A stretch of DNA of 64,000 nucleotides from Streptomyces sp. NBC_00708. GTDB taxonomy: Bacteria; Actinomycetota; Actinomycetes; Streptomycetales; Streptomycetaceae. The first letter of the stretch is position 1. Each line of letters begins with the position of its first letter. The stretch is taken from assembly GCA_036226585.1 (NCBI GenBank), contig CP108997.1:5518001-5582000 (forward strand). The letters are read 5' to 3'. The notes beneath the pieces were generated by a model that made no database searches, was not told where the DNA came from, and saw nothing but the letters and a program-made list of their open reading frames with translations. Positions 1 through 10,528 of this stretch are shown one piece after another. The position numbers were made by a program, and so were the translations under genes.

Positions 1-348
1 TGTGCCCGGGTTTCCCTCCGCCGAAGCGGTAGGGCGGGTGATCACGCACTCTCCGGGGGACGGAGGGGCCTGTGACAACGCCACATGGGAAGACGTGATC
101 TCGGGTGTGAATGCGTCCTCCCCCGCCCGAAGCTCAGAGAAACCTCAACTGGCCCGGAAATCCCGTTGTTTCCCTGAAGCCGCAGGTCGGACCGCACCGT
201 CTTACCGCCGGTTTATACGTGATACGGGCAGGATGGAGCCGCACGAGGTGCGCCGGGGCATGCCCGCGGCGCGGGCGGCCGGGCCGTTCCGGACGCCCTG
301 GGGCCCCGTGGTGAAGATCGCTTGCGAAGTTCTAAGGAAGGAAGCGCC
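1..348. other. Upstream region of cutR, no gene recognised
   Basis: I see no credible coding sequence here; the open frames lack family similarity and are probably shadows. The last 40 bases hold an AAGGAAGGA ribosome binding site (about 333-341) that fits the GTG at 349. The promoter of the cutR-cutS pair should lie in this stretch, but I cannot place a convincing -35/-10 pair. Confidence 0.5.
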
Positions 349-1002
349 GTGCGCGTACTCGTCGTGGAGGACGAGCAGCTGCTCGCCGATGCGGTGGCCA
401 CCGGATTGCGCCGCGAGGCCATGGCCGTCGATGTCGTGTACGACGGAGCCGCGGCCGTGGAGCGCATCGAGGTCAACGACTACGACGTCGTGGTGCTCGA
501 CCGCGACCTCCCCCTGGTCCACGGCGACGACGTGTGCCGCCGGATCGTCGAGCTGGGCATGCCGACCCGGGTCCTCATGCTCACCGCGTCCGGAGACGTC
601 AGCGACCGGGTGGAGGGCCTGGAGCTGGGCGCCGACGACTATCTGCCCAAGCCCTTCGCGTTCAGCGAGCTGACCGCCCGGGTACGGGCCCTCGGCCGGC
701 GTACGACCGTCGCCCTGCCGCCCGTCCTGGAGCGGGCCGGGATCAAGCTCGACCCCAACCGCCGCGAGGTGTTCCGGGGCGAGCAGGAGGTCCAGCTCGC
801 CCCCAAGGAGTTCGCCGTCCTGGAGGTCCTGATGCGCAGCGAGGGCGCCGTCGTCTCGGCCGAGCAGCTGCTGGAGAAGGCCTGGGACGAGAACACCGAC
901 CCGTTCACCAACGTCGTCCGGGTGACCGTGATGACCCTGCGCCGCAAACTCGGCGAGCCCCCGGTGATCGTCACCGTGCCCGGCTCCGGTTACCGGATCT
1001 GA
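349..1002 (+). CDS. cutR: Two-component response regulator CutR
   Basis: OmpR/PhoB-type response regulator of 217 residues. The receiver domain (about 1-115) starts VRVLVVEDEQ, with acidic pair E7/D8, phosphoacceptor D51 in VVVLDRDLP and K101 in LPKPF. A winged-helix DNA-binding domain (about 125-217) ends VTVPGSGYRI. I chose GTG 349 over the in-frame TTG at 322 because AAGGAAGGA lies about 8 bases before it and homologues start MRVLVVEDE. Only 5 bases separate it from the cognate kinase gene. The sequence closely matches my memory of Streptomyces CutR. That system was first linked to copper and melanin and later to extracytoplasmic protein quality control; the physiology is family knowledge, not visible here. 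Confidence 0.93.
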   Translation: MRVLVVEDEQLLADAVATGLRREAMAVDVVYDGAAAVERIEVNDYDVVVLDRDLPLVHGDDVCRRIVELGMPTRVLMLTASGDVSDRVEGLELGADDYLPKPFAFSELTARVRALGRRTTVALPPVLERAGIKLDPNRREVFRGEQEVQLAPKEFAVLEVLMRSEGAVVSAEQLLEKAWDENTDPFTNVVRVTVMTLRRKLGEPPVIVTVPGSGYRI

Positions 1003-1007
1003 GGCCG

Positions 1008-2240
<1,233 letters not shown>

Positions 2241-2324
2241 ACGGCGGGAGAAGAGGTTCGCGCACTGATTATTTTTTGTTCGCTTTGAGCGGAATTTTCG
2301 GGACCTGATCCGGAAGAGACCGTG

Positions 2325-2338
2325 TGTGATCGATCACA
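2325..2338. promoter_or_regulatory. Perfect palindrome TGTGATCGATCACA, candidate operator
   Basis: A perfect 14-base palindrome in the 407-base gap between cutS and the DUF4193 gene. It has Crp/Fnr-like half-sites TGTGA and TCACA, but 4 bases lie between them instead of the usual 6. It sits about 310 bases before the next start codon. The regulator is unknown. The rest of the gap holds an AT-rich patch (about 2268-2281), a cutS hairpin and no gene. Confidence 0.4.
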
Positions 2339-2389
2339 GGAGCGAATATCTCCCTGTCCACGCTCCGTGACCAGGGAACTCACCGGAAT

Positions 2390-2410
2390 CCCGGCGAAAC
2401 GCCGGGTTTT
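2390..2410 (+). terminator. Intrinsic terminator after cutS
   Basis: Perfect 7-base stem (CCCGGCG/CGCCGGG) with an AAA loop followed directly by TTTT. It lies about 150 bases beyond the cutS stop and probably ends the cutRS transcript. Confidence 0.6.
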
Positions 2411-2647
2411 CGGGGGTAGACATCACGGGAAGTACACGGGGTGGCGCCTGTAAAGGGCACCGCCGGGACCGTGTACGGTCCCCATCGCCACCCAAGCCGA
2501 TCACTCCCGAGCGGTCCTTTTGGGTGTCGATTGAGTAACAGACCTTGATGTGAGGCAAAATCTCCGCCTCAGGTCGGGCACAAGTCCGGCCTCTCACGCG
2601 TTACGAGCGCTGAGACACCGCAGACACCCAGAGGGGGAGAGCGCGAC

Positions 2648-2944
2648 ATGGCAACGGATTACGACACCCCACGCAAGACCGACGACGACGTCGATCAGGA
2701 CAGCCTTGAAGAGCTGAAGGCACGCCGGAGCGACAAGACGGCGTCCGCCGTCGACGTCGACGAGTTCGACGCGGCCGAGGGACTGGAGCTGCCCGGCGCA
2801 GACCTGTCCAACGAGGAGCTGGCCGTACGGGTCCTGCCCAAGCAGGCCGATGAGTTCACCTGCATGAGCTGCTTCCTCGTGCACCACCGCAGCCAGCTGG
2901 CCCGCGAGAAGAACGGCCAGCCGATCTGCCGCGACTGCGACTGA
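2648..2944 (+). CDS. DUF4193 zinc-ribbon-like protein
   Basis: Small acidic protein of 98 residues matching the actinobacterial DUF4193 family. The N-terminal two thirds is Asp/Glu-rich and probably flexible. The C-terminus carries two CxxC knuckles, CMSC and CRDC, which could bind one zinc ion. A GGGGGAGA ribosome binding site lies just before ATG 2648. Function is unknown. The family is almost universal in actinobacteria and sits near dut, and this copy keeps that neighbourhood. The acidic tail plus zinc ribbon suggests a protein-binding partner, possibly of the transcription machinery; that is inference. Confidence 0.85.
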   Translation: MATDYDTPRKTDDDVDQDSLEELKARRSDKTASAVDVDEFDAAEGLELPGADLSNEELAVRVLPKQADEFTCMSCFLVHHRSQLAREKNGQPICRDCD

Positions 2945-2956
2945 GACCGGTCGGCC

Positions 2957-3913
2957 GTGGCAGGGGACACACCGTTCCACAAGCGGCGCCCCTGGGGCAG
3001 GAAGTCGCCCGGGGAGCACCAGGGCGGTACAGGCCCGGCAGAAGGCGCTCAGGCGCCTGCCGAGCGGTCCGCCCTGCCACCCTCGCCGGACGGACAGGAC
3101 GACGAGCGAGGCCTGCAGGCCTCGCTCGAAGCGGCCGAAGCAGCAGTGGAGGCAGCCCGTGAGGCTGCCGGAGCCGGCGCGGCCTATGGGGCCGGAGAAG
3201 CCGGCAGGACGGAGCCCGTGACCGGGGCAGGCCGTCTGGATTCAGTGAAACGGGGCGTACGCAAGGGCGGGGAGAGCGCCAAGGCAGCGATCGGTCATAT
3301 CGCCGACCTGATCATCCACATCGCTCCCCGCGTCCCTGTGCGCGACCTCGCCACCCTGCGCAAGCACTTCCCCGGCCTCGGGCCGGAGGAGATCGCCGAC
3401 CGGCTCGTCGCGGGCGCGAGCCGCGCGACCGCCACCGTCGGGGCAGGAATCGGCGCGGCGGCCATGATGCCCGTGCCGCCCGCGATGTTCGCGGAGCTGG
3501 CGGCCGAGATCACCGGCGTCGCCGCGATCGAGATGAAGCTCGTCGCGGAGCTGCACGAGCTGTACGGACGCCGCCCTCCGGGCAACATCGGCCGGCGCTC
3601 CACCGCCTACCTCACCGCCTGGACCGAGGAACGCGGCATCGAGGTCACCCGCCCGGCCTCGGTCGACGCGGCACTGAGCGGCCGGATGAAGCGCGAACTG
3701 CGCCGGCAGATCATGAAACGCACCGTGCGCGACCTGCCGAGCCTGATCCCGTTCATGATCGGCGCCGCGGTCGGCGCCTCCATGAACCGCCGCGACACCA
3801 GAAAGCTCGCCGAACGGGTCAGGAAGGACCTGCGCGAGAAACAGATCCCCTGGGACCGCCTGCCTGAGCTGCCCCCGCTGGAACAGCCCGAGCTGCCCTC
3901 CCGCGAGAGCTAG
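2957..3913 (+). CDS. Conserved streptomycete hypothetical protein
   Basis: A 318-residue protein starting at GTG 2957, 12 bases after the DUF4193 gene. The first 110 residues are low-complexity and Ala/Glu-rich. The middle (about 165-185) has a hydrophobic Ala/Gly/Met stretch around AGIGAAAMMPVPPAMFAELA, and a second lies near residues 270-280 (SLIPFMIGAAVGASMN). These could be membrane-associated helices, but no signal peptide is visible. I do not recognise a characterised domain. The spacing suggests co-transcription with the DUF4193 gene. Confidence 0.75.
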   Translation: MAGDTPFHKRRPWGRKSPGEHQGGTGPAEGAQAPAERSALPPSPDGQDDERGLQASLEAAEAAVEAAREAAGAGAAYGAGEAGRTEPVTGAGRLDSVKRGVRKGGESAKAAIGHIADLIIHIAPRVPVRDLATLRKHFPGLGPEEIADRLVAGASRATATVGAGIGAAAMMPVPPAMFAELAAEITGVAAIEMKLVAELHELYGRRPPGNIGRRSTAYLTAWTEERGIEVTRPASVDAALSGRMKRELRRQIMKRTVRDLPSLIPFMIGAAVGASMNRRDTRKLAERVRKDLREKQIPWDRLPELPPLEQPELPSRES

Positions 3914-4368
3914 GCCCGGACCGCCGCCTTCAGCGCCGCCACCAGAGCCTGCGGGTCGCGGGTCGACAGATAGACGTACGGGGTCGGGTCCTCGGGGTCG
4001 GTGACCTTCACCCGCACCGCCGTCGGGATGTAGCTGCGCAGCAGCATGAAGGCCCGTGTGTCCGCCTTGTACGTGCGCCAGGCGCGCGCCTCCTCGGCGT
4101 CCAGCACCTCGGCCTCGCCGAGCGCCGATACCGGAATCCGCGCGTCGCCCGCGACGAGCGCCCCCGCCACCACACGGATGCGGGCGGAGCCGTACGTACT
4201 CACGGCGACCGCCGACAGGACCGTGCCGCCGGCGAGGCCGGCGAGCAGCGGCAGGGTGCCCAGGGGCAGCAGCATCAGCGCGCACGCGATGCCGATGAGG
4301 ACGGCGATCAGCCACCACGAACGGGGAGCGGTGAGGCGTTCGTCGAAGGGCGGGGTGGAAGGCTGCAT
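3910..4368 (-). CDS. DUF3093 membrane protein
   Basis: A 152-residue protein matching the DUF3093 family. Two adjacent hydrophobic helices (about 18-58, WWLIAVLIGIACALMLLPLG then LLAGLAGGTVLSAVAVSTYG) are followed by a soluble beta-rich domain with EARAWRTYKADTRAFMLLR and PYVYLSTRDPQAL. It converges on the preceding gene, with 3'-end overlap of 4 bases, and diverges from the thioesterase gene. It is a conserved neighbour of dut in actinobacteria. The biochemical role is unknown. Confidence 0.8.
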   Translation of the reverse strand: MQPSTPPFDERLTAPRSWWLIAVLIGIACALMLLPLGTLPLLAGLAGGTVLSAVAVSTYGSARIRVVAGALVAGDARIPVSALGEAEVLDAEEARAWRTYKADTRAFMLLRSYIPTAVRVKVTDPEDPTPYVYLSTRDPQALVAALKAAVRA

Positions 4369-4426
4369 GGTTCCAAGCTTGGCACGGCGCGACCGGCGGG
4401 TACCCGCGCGGGTAAGGTCTGCGCCT

Positions 4427-5011
4427 GTGAGTGGAACATCTGCGGCTCTGACGCCCCCGGCCGACGCGGTGAAACCGGTCCGGCACCCCGACGCCCCGGC
4501 CCCCGGCGAACTCCTCGGCGCGCACTACGAACACTGCTTCGGCTGCGGCTCCGGACAGTCCCACGGGCTGCACCTCCAGGCGCGGGCCGAGGAGGGTGTC
4601 CGGGTGACCGCCGAGTTCACCGTGAAGGCCGCCCACCAGGGTGCCCCGGGCCTGGCCCACGGCGGGGTGCTGGCCACCGCGCTCGACGAGACGCTCGGCT
4701 CGCTGAACTGGCTGCTGCGGGTCATCGCGGTGACCGGACGGCTGGAGACCGACTTCGTGCGGCCCGTCCCCGTCGACACCGTGCTGTTCCTCGACGCCGA
4801 GATCACCGCCGTGCACGGGCGCAAGCTCTACTCCCGGGCGACCGGCCGGATCGGCGGGCCGGACGGGCCCGTGGCGGTGCGGGCCGAGGCCCTGTTCATC
4901 GAGGTCAAGGTCGACCACTTCATCGACAACGGCCGCCCGGCCGAGATCCAGGCCGCGATGGCCGACCCGGACCAGGTCAAGCGCGCCCGCGCCTTCGAGG
5001 TGAACCCCTGA
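4427..5011 (+). CDS. Hotdog-fold thioesterase (PaaI/YiiD type)
   Basis: A 194-residue PaaI-like acyl-CoA thioesterase. An N-terminal CFGCGSGQSHGLHL segment is followed by the hotdog fold with APGLAHGGVLATALDETLGSLNW, where the HGG turn and downstream Asp/Glu form the usual active-site region. GTG 4427 is preferred because AAGG lies 9 bases upstream. The longer open frame reaching back to 4046 runs through the divergent DUF3093 gene. The stop overlaps the dut start (ATGA), so the two are translationally coupled. The substrate is unknown. Confidence 0.85.
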   Translation: MSGTSAALTPPADAVKPVRHPDAPAPGELLGAHYEHCFGCGSGQSHGLHLQARAEEGVRVTAEFTVKAAHQGAPGLAHGGVLATALDETLGSLNWLLRVIAVTGRLETDFVRPVPVDTVLFLDAEITAVHGRKLYSRATGRIGGPDGPVAVRAEALFIEVKVDHFIDNGRPAEIQAAMADPDQVKRARAFEVNP

Positions 5012-5544
5012 TGCGCCACCCCGTCGACGTCCTGATCCGCCGGGTCGACCCGGACGTTCCCCTCCCGGCCTACGGGCACCCCGGTGACGCCGGCGCCGAC
5101 CTCGTGACGACCGAGGCCGCCGAGCTGGCGCCGGGGGAGCGGGCCGTCCTGCCCACCGGGGTTTCGATCGCGCTGCCCGACGGGTACGCCGCGTTCGTGC
5201 ACCCACGATCCGGTCTCGCCGCCCGCTGCGGAGTCGCCCTGGTGAATGCCCCGGGGACGGTCGATGCCGGGTACCGTGGAGAGATCAAGGTGATCGTCAT
5301 CAATCTCGACCCGCGCGAGTCCGTGCGGTTCGAGCGGTTCGACCGGATTGCCCAACTGGTCGTGCAGCAGGTCGAGAAGGTGCGCTTCCACGAGGTGTCG
5401 GAGCTTCCCGGCTCGGCGCGGGCCGAAGGGGGCTTCGGGTCCACCGGCGGCCATGCCGCCGTTGATGTTGATGGCGTCCGGGGCGGGGTTCCCCAGGGCG
5501 GGAACAGCTACGCTTCGGTCGAATCCGACCGGGAAGGACAGTGA
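5011..5544 (+). CDS. dut: dUTP diphosphatase
   Basis: Homotrimeric dUTPase hydrolysing dUTP to dUMP and pyrophosphate, which keeps uracil out of DNA and feeds dTMP synthesis. All five motifs are present in order: PGDAGADL (I), HPRSGLA (II), GTVDAGYRGEIKV with the catalytic Asp and Tyr (III), RFDRIAQLVV (IV) and the glycine-rich RAEGGFGSTGGH (V). At 177 residues it is slightly longer than the bacterial norm because about 27 unrelated residues follow motif V. ATG 5011 overlaps the thioesterase stop. Confidence 0.95.
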   Translation: MRHPVDVLIRRVDPDVPLPAYGHPGDAGADLVTTEAAELAPGERAVLPTGVSIALPDGYAAFVHPRSGLAARCGVALVNAPGTVDAGYRGEIKVIVINLDPRESVRFERFDRIAQLVVQQVEKVRFHEVSELPGSARAEGGFGSTGGHAAVDVDGVRGGVPQGGNSYASVESDREGQ

Positions 5545-5545
5545 C

Positions 5546-6310
5546 GTGTTCGGACGTCGCAAGAACAGTGGTTCCGCCGATGACACGGCGGACGAGGCGC
5601 GCGAGGCCGAGCAGGTCGTCGACGAGCAGGGTGACACTGAGGGCACCGCACGCCGGACGAACCTTCCGCCGGCACCGCGCCCGGACGGCCCGTGGGACAT
5701 CAGCGAGGTGTCCCAGCCCGGCGACGGCCGGGTGGACCTGGGCGGCGTCTTCGTGCCCGGTGTCGAGGGCATGGAGCTGCGCGTGGAGGTCGCCGGTGAC
5801 GCGATCGTCGCGGCCACCGTCGTGCTGCGCGACAGCGCGATCCAGCTGCAGGCCTTCGCCGCCCCCAAGAAGGAGGGCATCTGGGGCGAGGTCCGCGAGG
5901 AGATCGCCTCCGGCATCACCCAGCAGGGCGGCATCATCGACGAGGTCGAGGGCCCGCTGGGCTGGGAGCTGCGCGCGCAGGTCCCCGTACAGCTCCCCGA
6001 CGGGACGAACGGCGTGCAGCTGGTGCGCTTCGTCGGTGTCGACGGCCCGCGCTGGTTCCTGCGCGGAGTGATCTCCGGCCAGGGCGCCGTGCAGCCGGAG
6101 GCCGCCGGGCTGCTGGAGACGGTCTTCCGGGACACCGTGGTCGTCCGCGGCGAGGGCCCGATGGCCCCGCGCGACCCGATCGTCCTCAAGCTCCCCAACG
6201 ACGCCCAGATGGTCCCCGAGGGCGTGCAGCAGGAGGAGCAGGAGGGCTCGAAGTTCTCCGGCGGCATGGCCGGGCTGCAGCGCGGTCCCGAGATCACCGA
6301 GGTGCGCTGA
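5546..6310 (+). CDS. DUF3710 domain protein
   Basis: A 254-residue cytosolic protein of the actinobacterial DUF3710 family. The N-terminal 50 residues are charged and low in order (GRRKNSGSADDTADEAREAEQ). The conserved domain follows (PWDISEVSQPGDGRVDLGG through VSVVGVDGPRWFLRGVISG-like sequence). I start it at GTG 5546, one base after the dut stop, with GGGAAGGA upstream; the open frame extending to 5348 lies inside dut. The dut-DUF3710 pairing is conserved across actinobacteria. Function unknown. Confidence 0.85.
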   Translation: MFGRRKNSGSADDTADEAREAEQVVDEQGDTEGTARRTNLPPAPRPDGPWDISEVSQPGDGRVDLGGVFVPGVEGMELRVEVAGDAIVAATVVLRDSAIQLQAFAAPKKEGIWGEVREEIASGITQQGGIIDEVEGPLGWELRAQVPVQLPDGTNGVQLVRFVGVDGPRWFLRGVISGQGAVQPEAAGLLETVFRDTVVVRGEGPMAPRDPIVLKLPNDAQMVPEGVQQEEQEGSKFSGGMAGLQRGPEITEVR

Positions 6311-6330
6311 CCCGCACCCCGTAAGCACCG

Positions 6331-6372
6331 GCCGGTGGCCCGTACCCCCTTCGAGGGGTACGGGCCACCGGC
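6331..6372 (+). terminator. Strong hairpin terminator
   Basis: An 18-base uninterrupted stem (GCCGGTGGCCCGTACCCC and its complement) with a CTTCGA loop, 20 bases after the DUF3710 stop. There is no U-tract, as is common in streptomycetes. It isolates the dut operon from the kdp operon. Confidence 0.8.
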
Positions 6373-6557
6373 TTCTGTGCGTCCGGGGGCGGGAGCGGGG
6401 CGGGGCAGCCCGTAAGGGGCGCGTATCGGGCACGTACAGGCGCCGTCAAGGCTGTGCCCGTCCCCGTATGGAAGCCATCAATGCAGGTCACGGCGGTGCG
6501 GGAGCGAGGTTTGCTCAAGAGGTCCGAGAAAATCCGCACCTCATCCAGGAGCACCCG

Positions 6558-6641
6558 ATGGCCGACCTGGCCTTCGTCGTCACCACGATCGCGGTCTTCG
6601 CGCTGGTGGCTCTCATCGCCAAGGGGGTGACGAAGCTGTGA
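6558..6641 (+). CDS. 27-residue membrane peptide upstream of kdpF
   Basis: Translation begins MADLAFVVTTIAVFALVALI and ends AKGVTKL: one hydrophobic helix and a basic tail, so probably a single-span membrane peptide. AGGAG lies 6 bases before ATG 6558, an ideal ribosome binding site. The stop overlaps the GTG start of kdpF (GTGA at 6638-6641), which implies translational coupling. It looks like a second KdpF-like peptide. About 185 bases separate it from the preceding terminator; the kdp promoter should lie there, but I cannot define it. Confidence 0.7.
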   Translation: MADLAFVVTTIAVFALVALIAKGVTKL

Positions 6642-6727
6642 CTGCCGAAAACGTGGCCGGCCTCGTCGTGGCCGTAGCCCTGCTGGGCTATCTCGTCCTC
6701 GCCCTTCTGTACCCGGAGAGGTTCTGA
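6638..6727 (+). CDS. kdpF: K+-transporting ATPase small subunit KdpF
   Basis: A 29-residue single-span peptide (VTAENVAGLVVAVALLGYLV then LALLYPERF). KdpF packs against KdpA and stabilises the KdpFABC complex in the membrane. The sequence has the typical hydrophobic helix and the conserved C-terminal YPERF-type ending. It starts at GTG inside the stop of the preceding peptide and is followed 7 bases later by kdpA. Confidence 0.85.
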   Translation: MTAENVAGLVVAVALLGYLVLALLYPERF

Positions 6728-6734
6728 GCCCGAT

Positions 6735-8399
6735 ATGAGCCCCGTCCTCGCCGGCGTGCTGCAGGTACTCGCGCTCGTCGTGGCGCTGGGTCTGGCGTAC
6801 CGCCCGCTCGGTGACTACATGGCCGGCGTCTATTCCTCTCCGAGGCATCTGCGGGTGGAGAAGTGGATATACAAGGCCATTGGCGCCAACCCGGACACGC
6901 GGATGCGCTGGCCCGCCTATCTGCGCGGTGTTCTCGCCTTCTCCGCCGTGAGCGTCCTCTTCCTGTATCTGCTGCAGCGGCTCCAGGGCTCGCTGCCCGG
7001 TTCGCTCGGCTTCGCCTCGATCGATCCGGACCAGGCGTTCAACACGGCGGCCTCGTTCGTCGCGAACACCAACTGGCAGTCGTACTACGGCGAGCAGGCC
7101 ATGGGCCACGTCGTGCAGACCGGCGGCCTCGCGGTGCAGAACTTCGTGTCGGCCTCCGTCGGCATCGCCGTCGCGGTGGCACTCGTCCGGGGGTTCTCCG
7201 CCGTCCGCAGCGGTGAACTCGGCAACTTCTGGTCGGACCTGGTGCGCGGCACCGTGCGGATCCTGCTGCCGATCGCGGTGATCGGTGCGCTCGTGCTGGT
7301 CGCCTGCGGAGCGATCCAGAACTTCTCCGGCATCCACGAGGTCGGCCGGTTCACGGGCGGCTCGCAGCAGTGGAACGGCGGCGCGGTCGCCTCGCAGGAG
7401 GTCATCAAGGAGCTGGGCACGAACGGTGGCGGCTACTTCAACGCCAACTCGGCCCATCCCTTCGAGAACCCCAACGGGCTCTCCAACCTCTTCGAGATCT
7501 TCCTGATCCTCGTCATTCCCTTCGCCCTGACGCGCACCTTCGGCCGCATGGCCGGCTCGCTCAAGCAGGGGTACGCGATCCTCGCGACGATGGGCGTCAT
7601 CTGGCTCGGATTCACCGCGCTGATGATGTGGACCGAATTCGCCCACCACGGCCCCGCGTTCGACATCGCGGGCGGGGCGATGGAGGGCAAGGAGAACCGA
7701 TTCGGTGTCGGCGGCTCCTCCATCTTCGCGGTGGCCACCACCCTCACATCGACCGGGGCGGTGAACTCGTTCCACTCCTCGTTCACCGGCCTCGGCGGCG
7801 GCATCACGATGCTCGGCATGCAGCTCGGAGAGATCGCGCCGGGCGGCACCGGCTCCGGTCTCTACGGGATGCTGATCATGGCGATCATCGCGGTGTTCAT
7901 CGCGGGTCTGATGGTCGGCCGTACGCCTGAGTACCTGGGCAAGAAGACCGGCACCCGCGAGATCAAGCTCGCCGCCTGCTACATCCTCATCACACCGGCC
8001 CTGGTGCTCTGCTTCACCGCCGTCGCGATGGCCCTGCCCACCCCGGGCAACTCGATGACCAACTCGGGCGCACACGGCTTCTCGGAGATCCTGTACGCCT
8101 ACACCTCGGGCGCCAACAACAACGGCTCGGCGTTCGCCGGGCTCAACGCGGACACCCAGTGGTTCAACACCACGATCGGGCTCGCGATGCTGCTGGGCCG
8201 GTTCCTGCCCATGGTGTTCGTCCTGGCCCTGGCCGGCTCGCTCGCCGAGCAGCGGCCCGTACCCGCCACCGCCGGCACCCTCGGCACACACAAACCGCTC
8301 TTCAGCGGACTGCTGGTCGCCACCATCATGATCATCGCCGGTCTCACCTACTTCCCTGCCCTCGCGCTGGGGCCGCTGGCCGAGGGGCTGGCGTCATGA
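6735..8399 (+). CDS. kdpA: K+-transporting ATPase subunit A
   Basis: Potassium-binding, channel-like subunit of the high-affinity KdpFABC pump. The 554 residues contain about ten membrane helices and all four selectivity-filter loops: [45 protein letters not shown] and [10 protein letters not shown]. Length matches the family. It starts at ATG 6735 and its stop overlaps the first possible kdpB start (ATGA). It should act with KdpB, KdpC and KdpF under K+ limitation, controlled by KdpD/KdpE encoded 5 kb downstream. Confidence 0.97.
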   Translation: MSPVLAGVLQVLALVVALGLAYRPLGDYMAGVYSSPRHLRVEKWIYKAIGANPDTRMRWPAYLRGVLAFSAVSVLFLYLLQRLQGSLPGSLGFASIDPDQAFNTAASFVANTNWQSYYGEQAMGHVVQTGGLAVQNFVSASVGIAVAVALVRGFSAVRSGELGNFWSDLVRGTVRILLPIAVIGALVLVACGAIQNFSGIHEVGRFTGGSQQWNGGAVASQEVIKELGTNGGGYFNANSAHPFENPNGLSNLFEIFLILVIPFALTRTFGRMAGSLKQGYAILATMGVIWLGFTALMMWTEFAHHGPAFDIAGGAMEGKENRFGVGGSSIFAVATTLTSTGAVNSFHSSFTGLGGGITMLGMQLGEIAPGGTGSGLYGMLIMAIIAVFIAGLMVGRTPEYLGKKTGTREIKLAACYILITPALVLCFTAVAMALPTPGNSMTNSGAHGFSEILYAYTSGANNNGSAFAGLNADTQWFNTTIGLAMLLGRFLPMVFVLALAGSLAEQRPVPATAGTLGTHKPLFSGLLVATIMIIAGLTYFPALALGPLAEGLAS

Positions 8400-10522
8400 C
8401 CATCCGTACGAAGCAAGAGGACGCGATGTCCACAGTCACTCCGGCCCGCGCACCGCACGAGGACGCACCGGCCGGGTCCGCTCCCGAAGGGCGCGCCGGC
8501 GCCGGACTGTTCGACCCCCGGATGCTGATCGCCTCCTTCCCCGACGCGATACGCAAGCTCGACCCACGGATCATGGTCAAGTCGCCGGTGATGTTCGTGG
8601 TGCTGGTGGGTTCGGTGCTCACCACCGTGCTCGCCGTGCTGGACCCGACCGACTGGTTCGGCTGGGCCATCACGGTCTGGCTGTGGCTCACGACGGTCTT
8701 CGCCAACCTGGCGGAGGCGGTCGCCGAGGGCCGCGGCAAGGCCCAGGCCGACACCCTGCGCAAGGCCAGGACCAACACCGTCGCCCGCCGGATCATCGGC
8801 ACGAACGAGGAACGGATTCCCGGCACCGAACTGCGCATCGGCGATCTGGCCGTCTGCGAGGCCGGCGACATCATCCCCGGCGACGGAGATGTCGTCGAGG
8901 GCGTCGCCAGCGTGGACGAGTCCGCGATCACCGGCGAATCGGCCCCGGTCATCCGGGAGTCCGGCGGCGACCGCAGCGCCGTCACCGGTGGTACGAAGGT
9001 GCTCTCCGACCGCATCGTCATCAAGATCACCACCAAGCCCGGCGAGACGTTCATCGACCGGATGATCGCCCTGGTCGAGGGCGCGGCCCGGCAGAAGACA
9101 CCCAACGAGATCGCGCTGAACATCCTGCTGGCGTCGCTCACGATCGTGTTCCTGCTCGCCGTCGTCACCCTGCAGCCGTTCGCGGTCTACGCGGGCGGCG
9201 AGCAGTCCATGATCGTGCTGGCGGCGCTTCTGGTCTGCCTGATCCCGACCACCATCGGCGCGCTCCTCTCCGCCATCGGCATCGCCGGCATGGACCGGCT
9301 CGTGCAGCGCAACGTCCTCGCCCTGTCCGGGCGCGCGGTCGAGGCGGCGGGCGATGTCTCGACGCTGCTGCTCGACAAGACCGGCACCATCACCCTCGGC
9401 AACCGCCAGGCCGCCGAGTTCCTCCCCGTAGCGGGCGTGACAGAGGCCGAACTGGCGGACGCCGCCCAGCTGTCCTCGCTGGCCGACGAAACCCCCGAGG
9501 GCCGGTCCGTGGTGATTCTGGCCAAGGAGAGGTACGGCCTGCGCGAGCGTCACCAGGGCGAACTCGCCCACGCCGAGTGGGTGGCGTTCACCGCCCAGAC
9601 CCGCATGTCCGGTGTGGACGTAGACGGACGCAAGGTCCGCAAGGGCGCGAGCGGATCGGTCGTCGCCTGGGTGAAGGAGCAGGGCGGCAGCGTCTCAGCC
9701 GATGCGCGGGCGCTCACCGACCGCATCGCCGAGGCCGGCGGCACCCCGCTGCTGGTCGCCCGCCGGGACGCGGACGGTGCCCGGGTCCTGGGTGTCATCC
9801 ACCTCAAGGACGTCGTCAAGGAGGGCATGCGGGAGCGGTTCGACGAACTGCGCCGGATGGGCATCCGTACGGTGATGATCACCGGCGACAACCCGCTCAC
9901 CGCGAAGGCCATCGCCCTGGAGGCGGGCGTCGACGACTTCCTGGCCGAGGCCACCCCCGAGGACAAGATGGCCCTCATCAGGCGGGAGCAGGCCGGCGGC
10001 AAGCTCGTCGCGATGACCGGCGACGGCACGAACGACGCGCCGGCGCTCGCCCAGGCCGATGTCGGCGTGGCCATGAACACCGGAACCTCGGCCGCCAAGG
10101 AGGCCGGGAACATGGTGGACCTGGACTCCAACCCGACCAAGCTCATCGAGATCGTGGAGATCGGCAAACAGCTCCTGATCACCCGCGGCGCCCTCACCAC
10201 GTTCTCCATCGCCAACGACGTCGCGAAGTACTTCGCGATCATTCCCGCGATGTTCGCCGTGGTCTACCCGGGCCTGGACAAGCTCAACATCATGGACCTG
10301 TCCTCACCGCGGTCCGCGATCCTGTCCGCCGTGATCTTCAACGCGCTGATCATCGTCGCGCTGGTCCCGCTCGCCCTCAAGGGCGTCCGCTACCGGCCCA
10401 GCGGCGCCGACTCGATGCTCCGGCGCAACCTCGGCGTCTACGGACTCGGCGGCCTGATCGCCCCGTTCATCGGCATCAAGATCATCGACCTGATCATCTC
10501 CCTCATCCCCGGAATCGGCTGA
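8396..10522 (+). CDS. kdpB: K+-transporting P-type ATPase subunit B
   Basis: Catalytic P-type ATPase subunit that energises K+ import. Visible motifs are DESAITGES in the actuator domain (its Ser is the inhibitory phosphorylation site known from E. coli), [10 protein letters not shown] with the phosphorylated Asp, the KGAS segment of the nucleotide-binding domain and [19 protein letters not shown]. From ATG 8396, coupled to the kdpA stop, it is 708 residues. ATG 8426 (698 residues) has a good GAGG site and is equally plausible. The E. coli protein is 682 residues. The longer open frame to 8159 lies within kdpA. Confidence 0.96.
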   Translation: MTIRTKQEDAMSTVTPARAPHEDAPAGSAPEGRAGAGLFDPRMLIASFPDAIRKLDPRIMVKSPVMFVVLVGSVLTTVLAVLDPTDWFGWAITVWLWLTTVFANLAEAVAEGRGKAQADTLRKARTNTVARRIIGTNEERIPGTELRIGDLAVCEAGDIIPGDGDVVEGVASVDESAITGESAPVIRESGGDRSAVTGGTKVLSDRIVIKITTKPGETFIDRMIALVEGAARQKTPNEIALNILLASLTIVFLLAVVTLQPFAVYAGGEQSMIVLAALLVCLIPTTIGALLSAIGIAGMDRLVQRNVLALSGRAVEAAGDVSTLLLDKTGTITLGNRQAAEFLPVAGVTEAELADAAQLSSLADETPEGRSVVILAKERYGLRERHQGELAHAEWVAFTAQTRMSGVDVDGRKVRKGASGSVVAWVKEQGGSVSADARALTDRIAEAGGTPLLVARRDADGARVLGVIHLKDVVKEGMRERFDELRRMGIRTVMITGDNPLTAKAIALEAGVDDFLAEATPEDKMALIRREQAGGKLVAMTGDGTNDAPALAQADVGVAMNTGTSAAKEAGNMVDLDSNPTKLIEIVEIGKQLLITRGALTTFSIANDVAKYFAIIPAMFAVVYPGLDKLNIMDLSSPRSAILSAVIFNALIIVALVPLALKGVRYRPSGADSMLRRNLGVYGLGGLIAPFIGIKIIDLIISLIPGIG

Positions 10523-10528
10523 CCTGCC

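Noticed and set aside
1..140. GCCAC...GGGAAG segment near 80-95 that recalls a cobalamin riboswitch box
   Set aside because: The B12-box core and the surrounding conserved helices are not visible, and the downstream genes are a two-component system.
534..1002. Open frame extending upstream of cutS to 534
   Set aside because: It overlaps the receiver domain of cutR in another frame and encodes an Arg/Pro-rich translation typical of shadow frames in GC-rich DNA.
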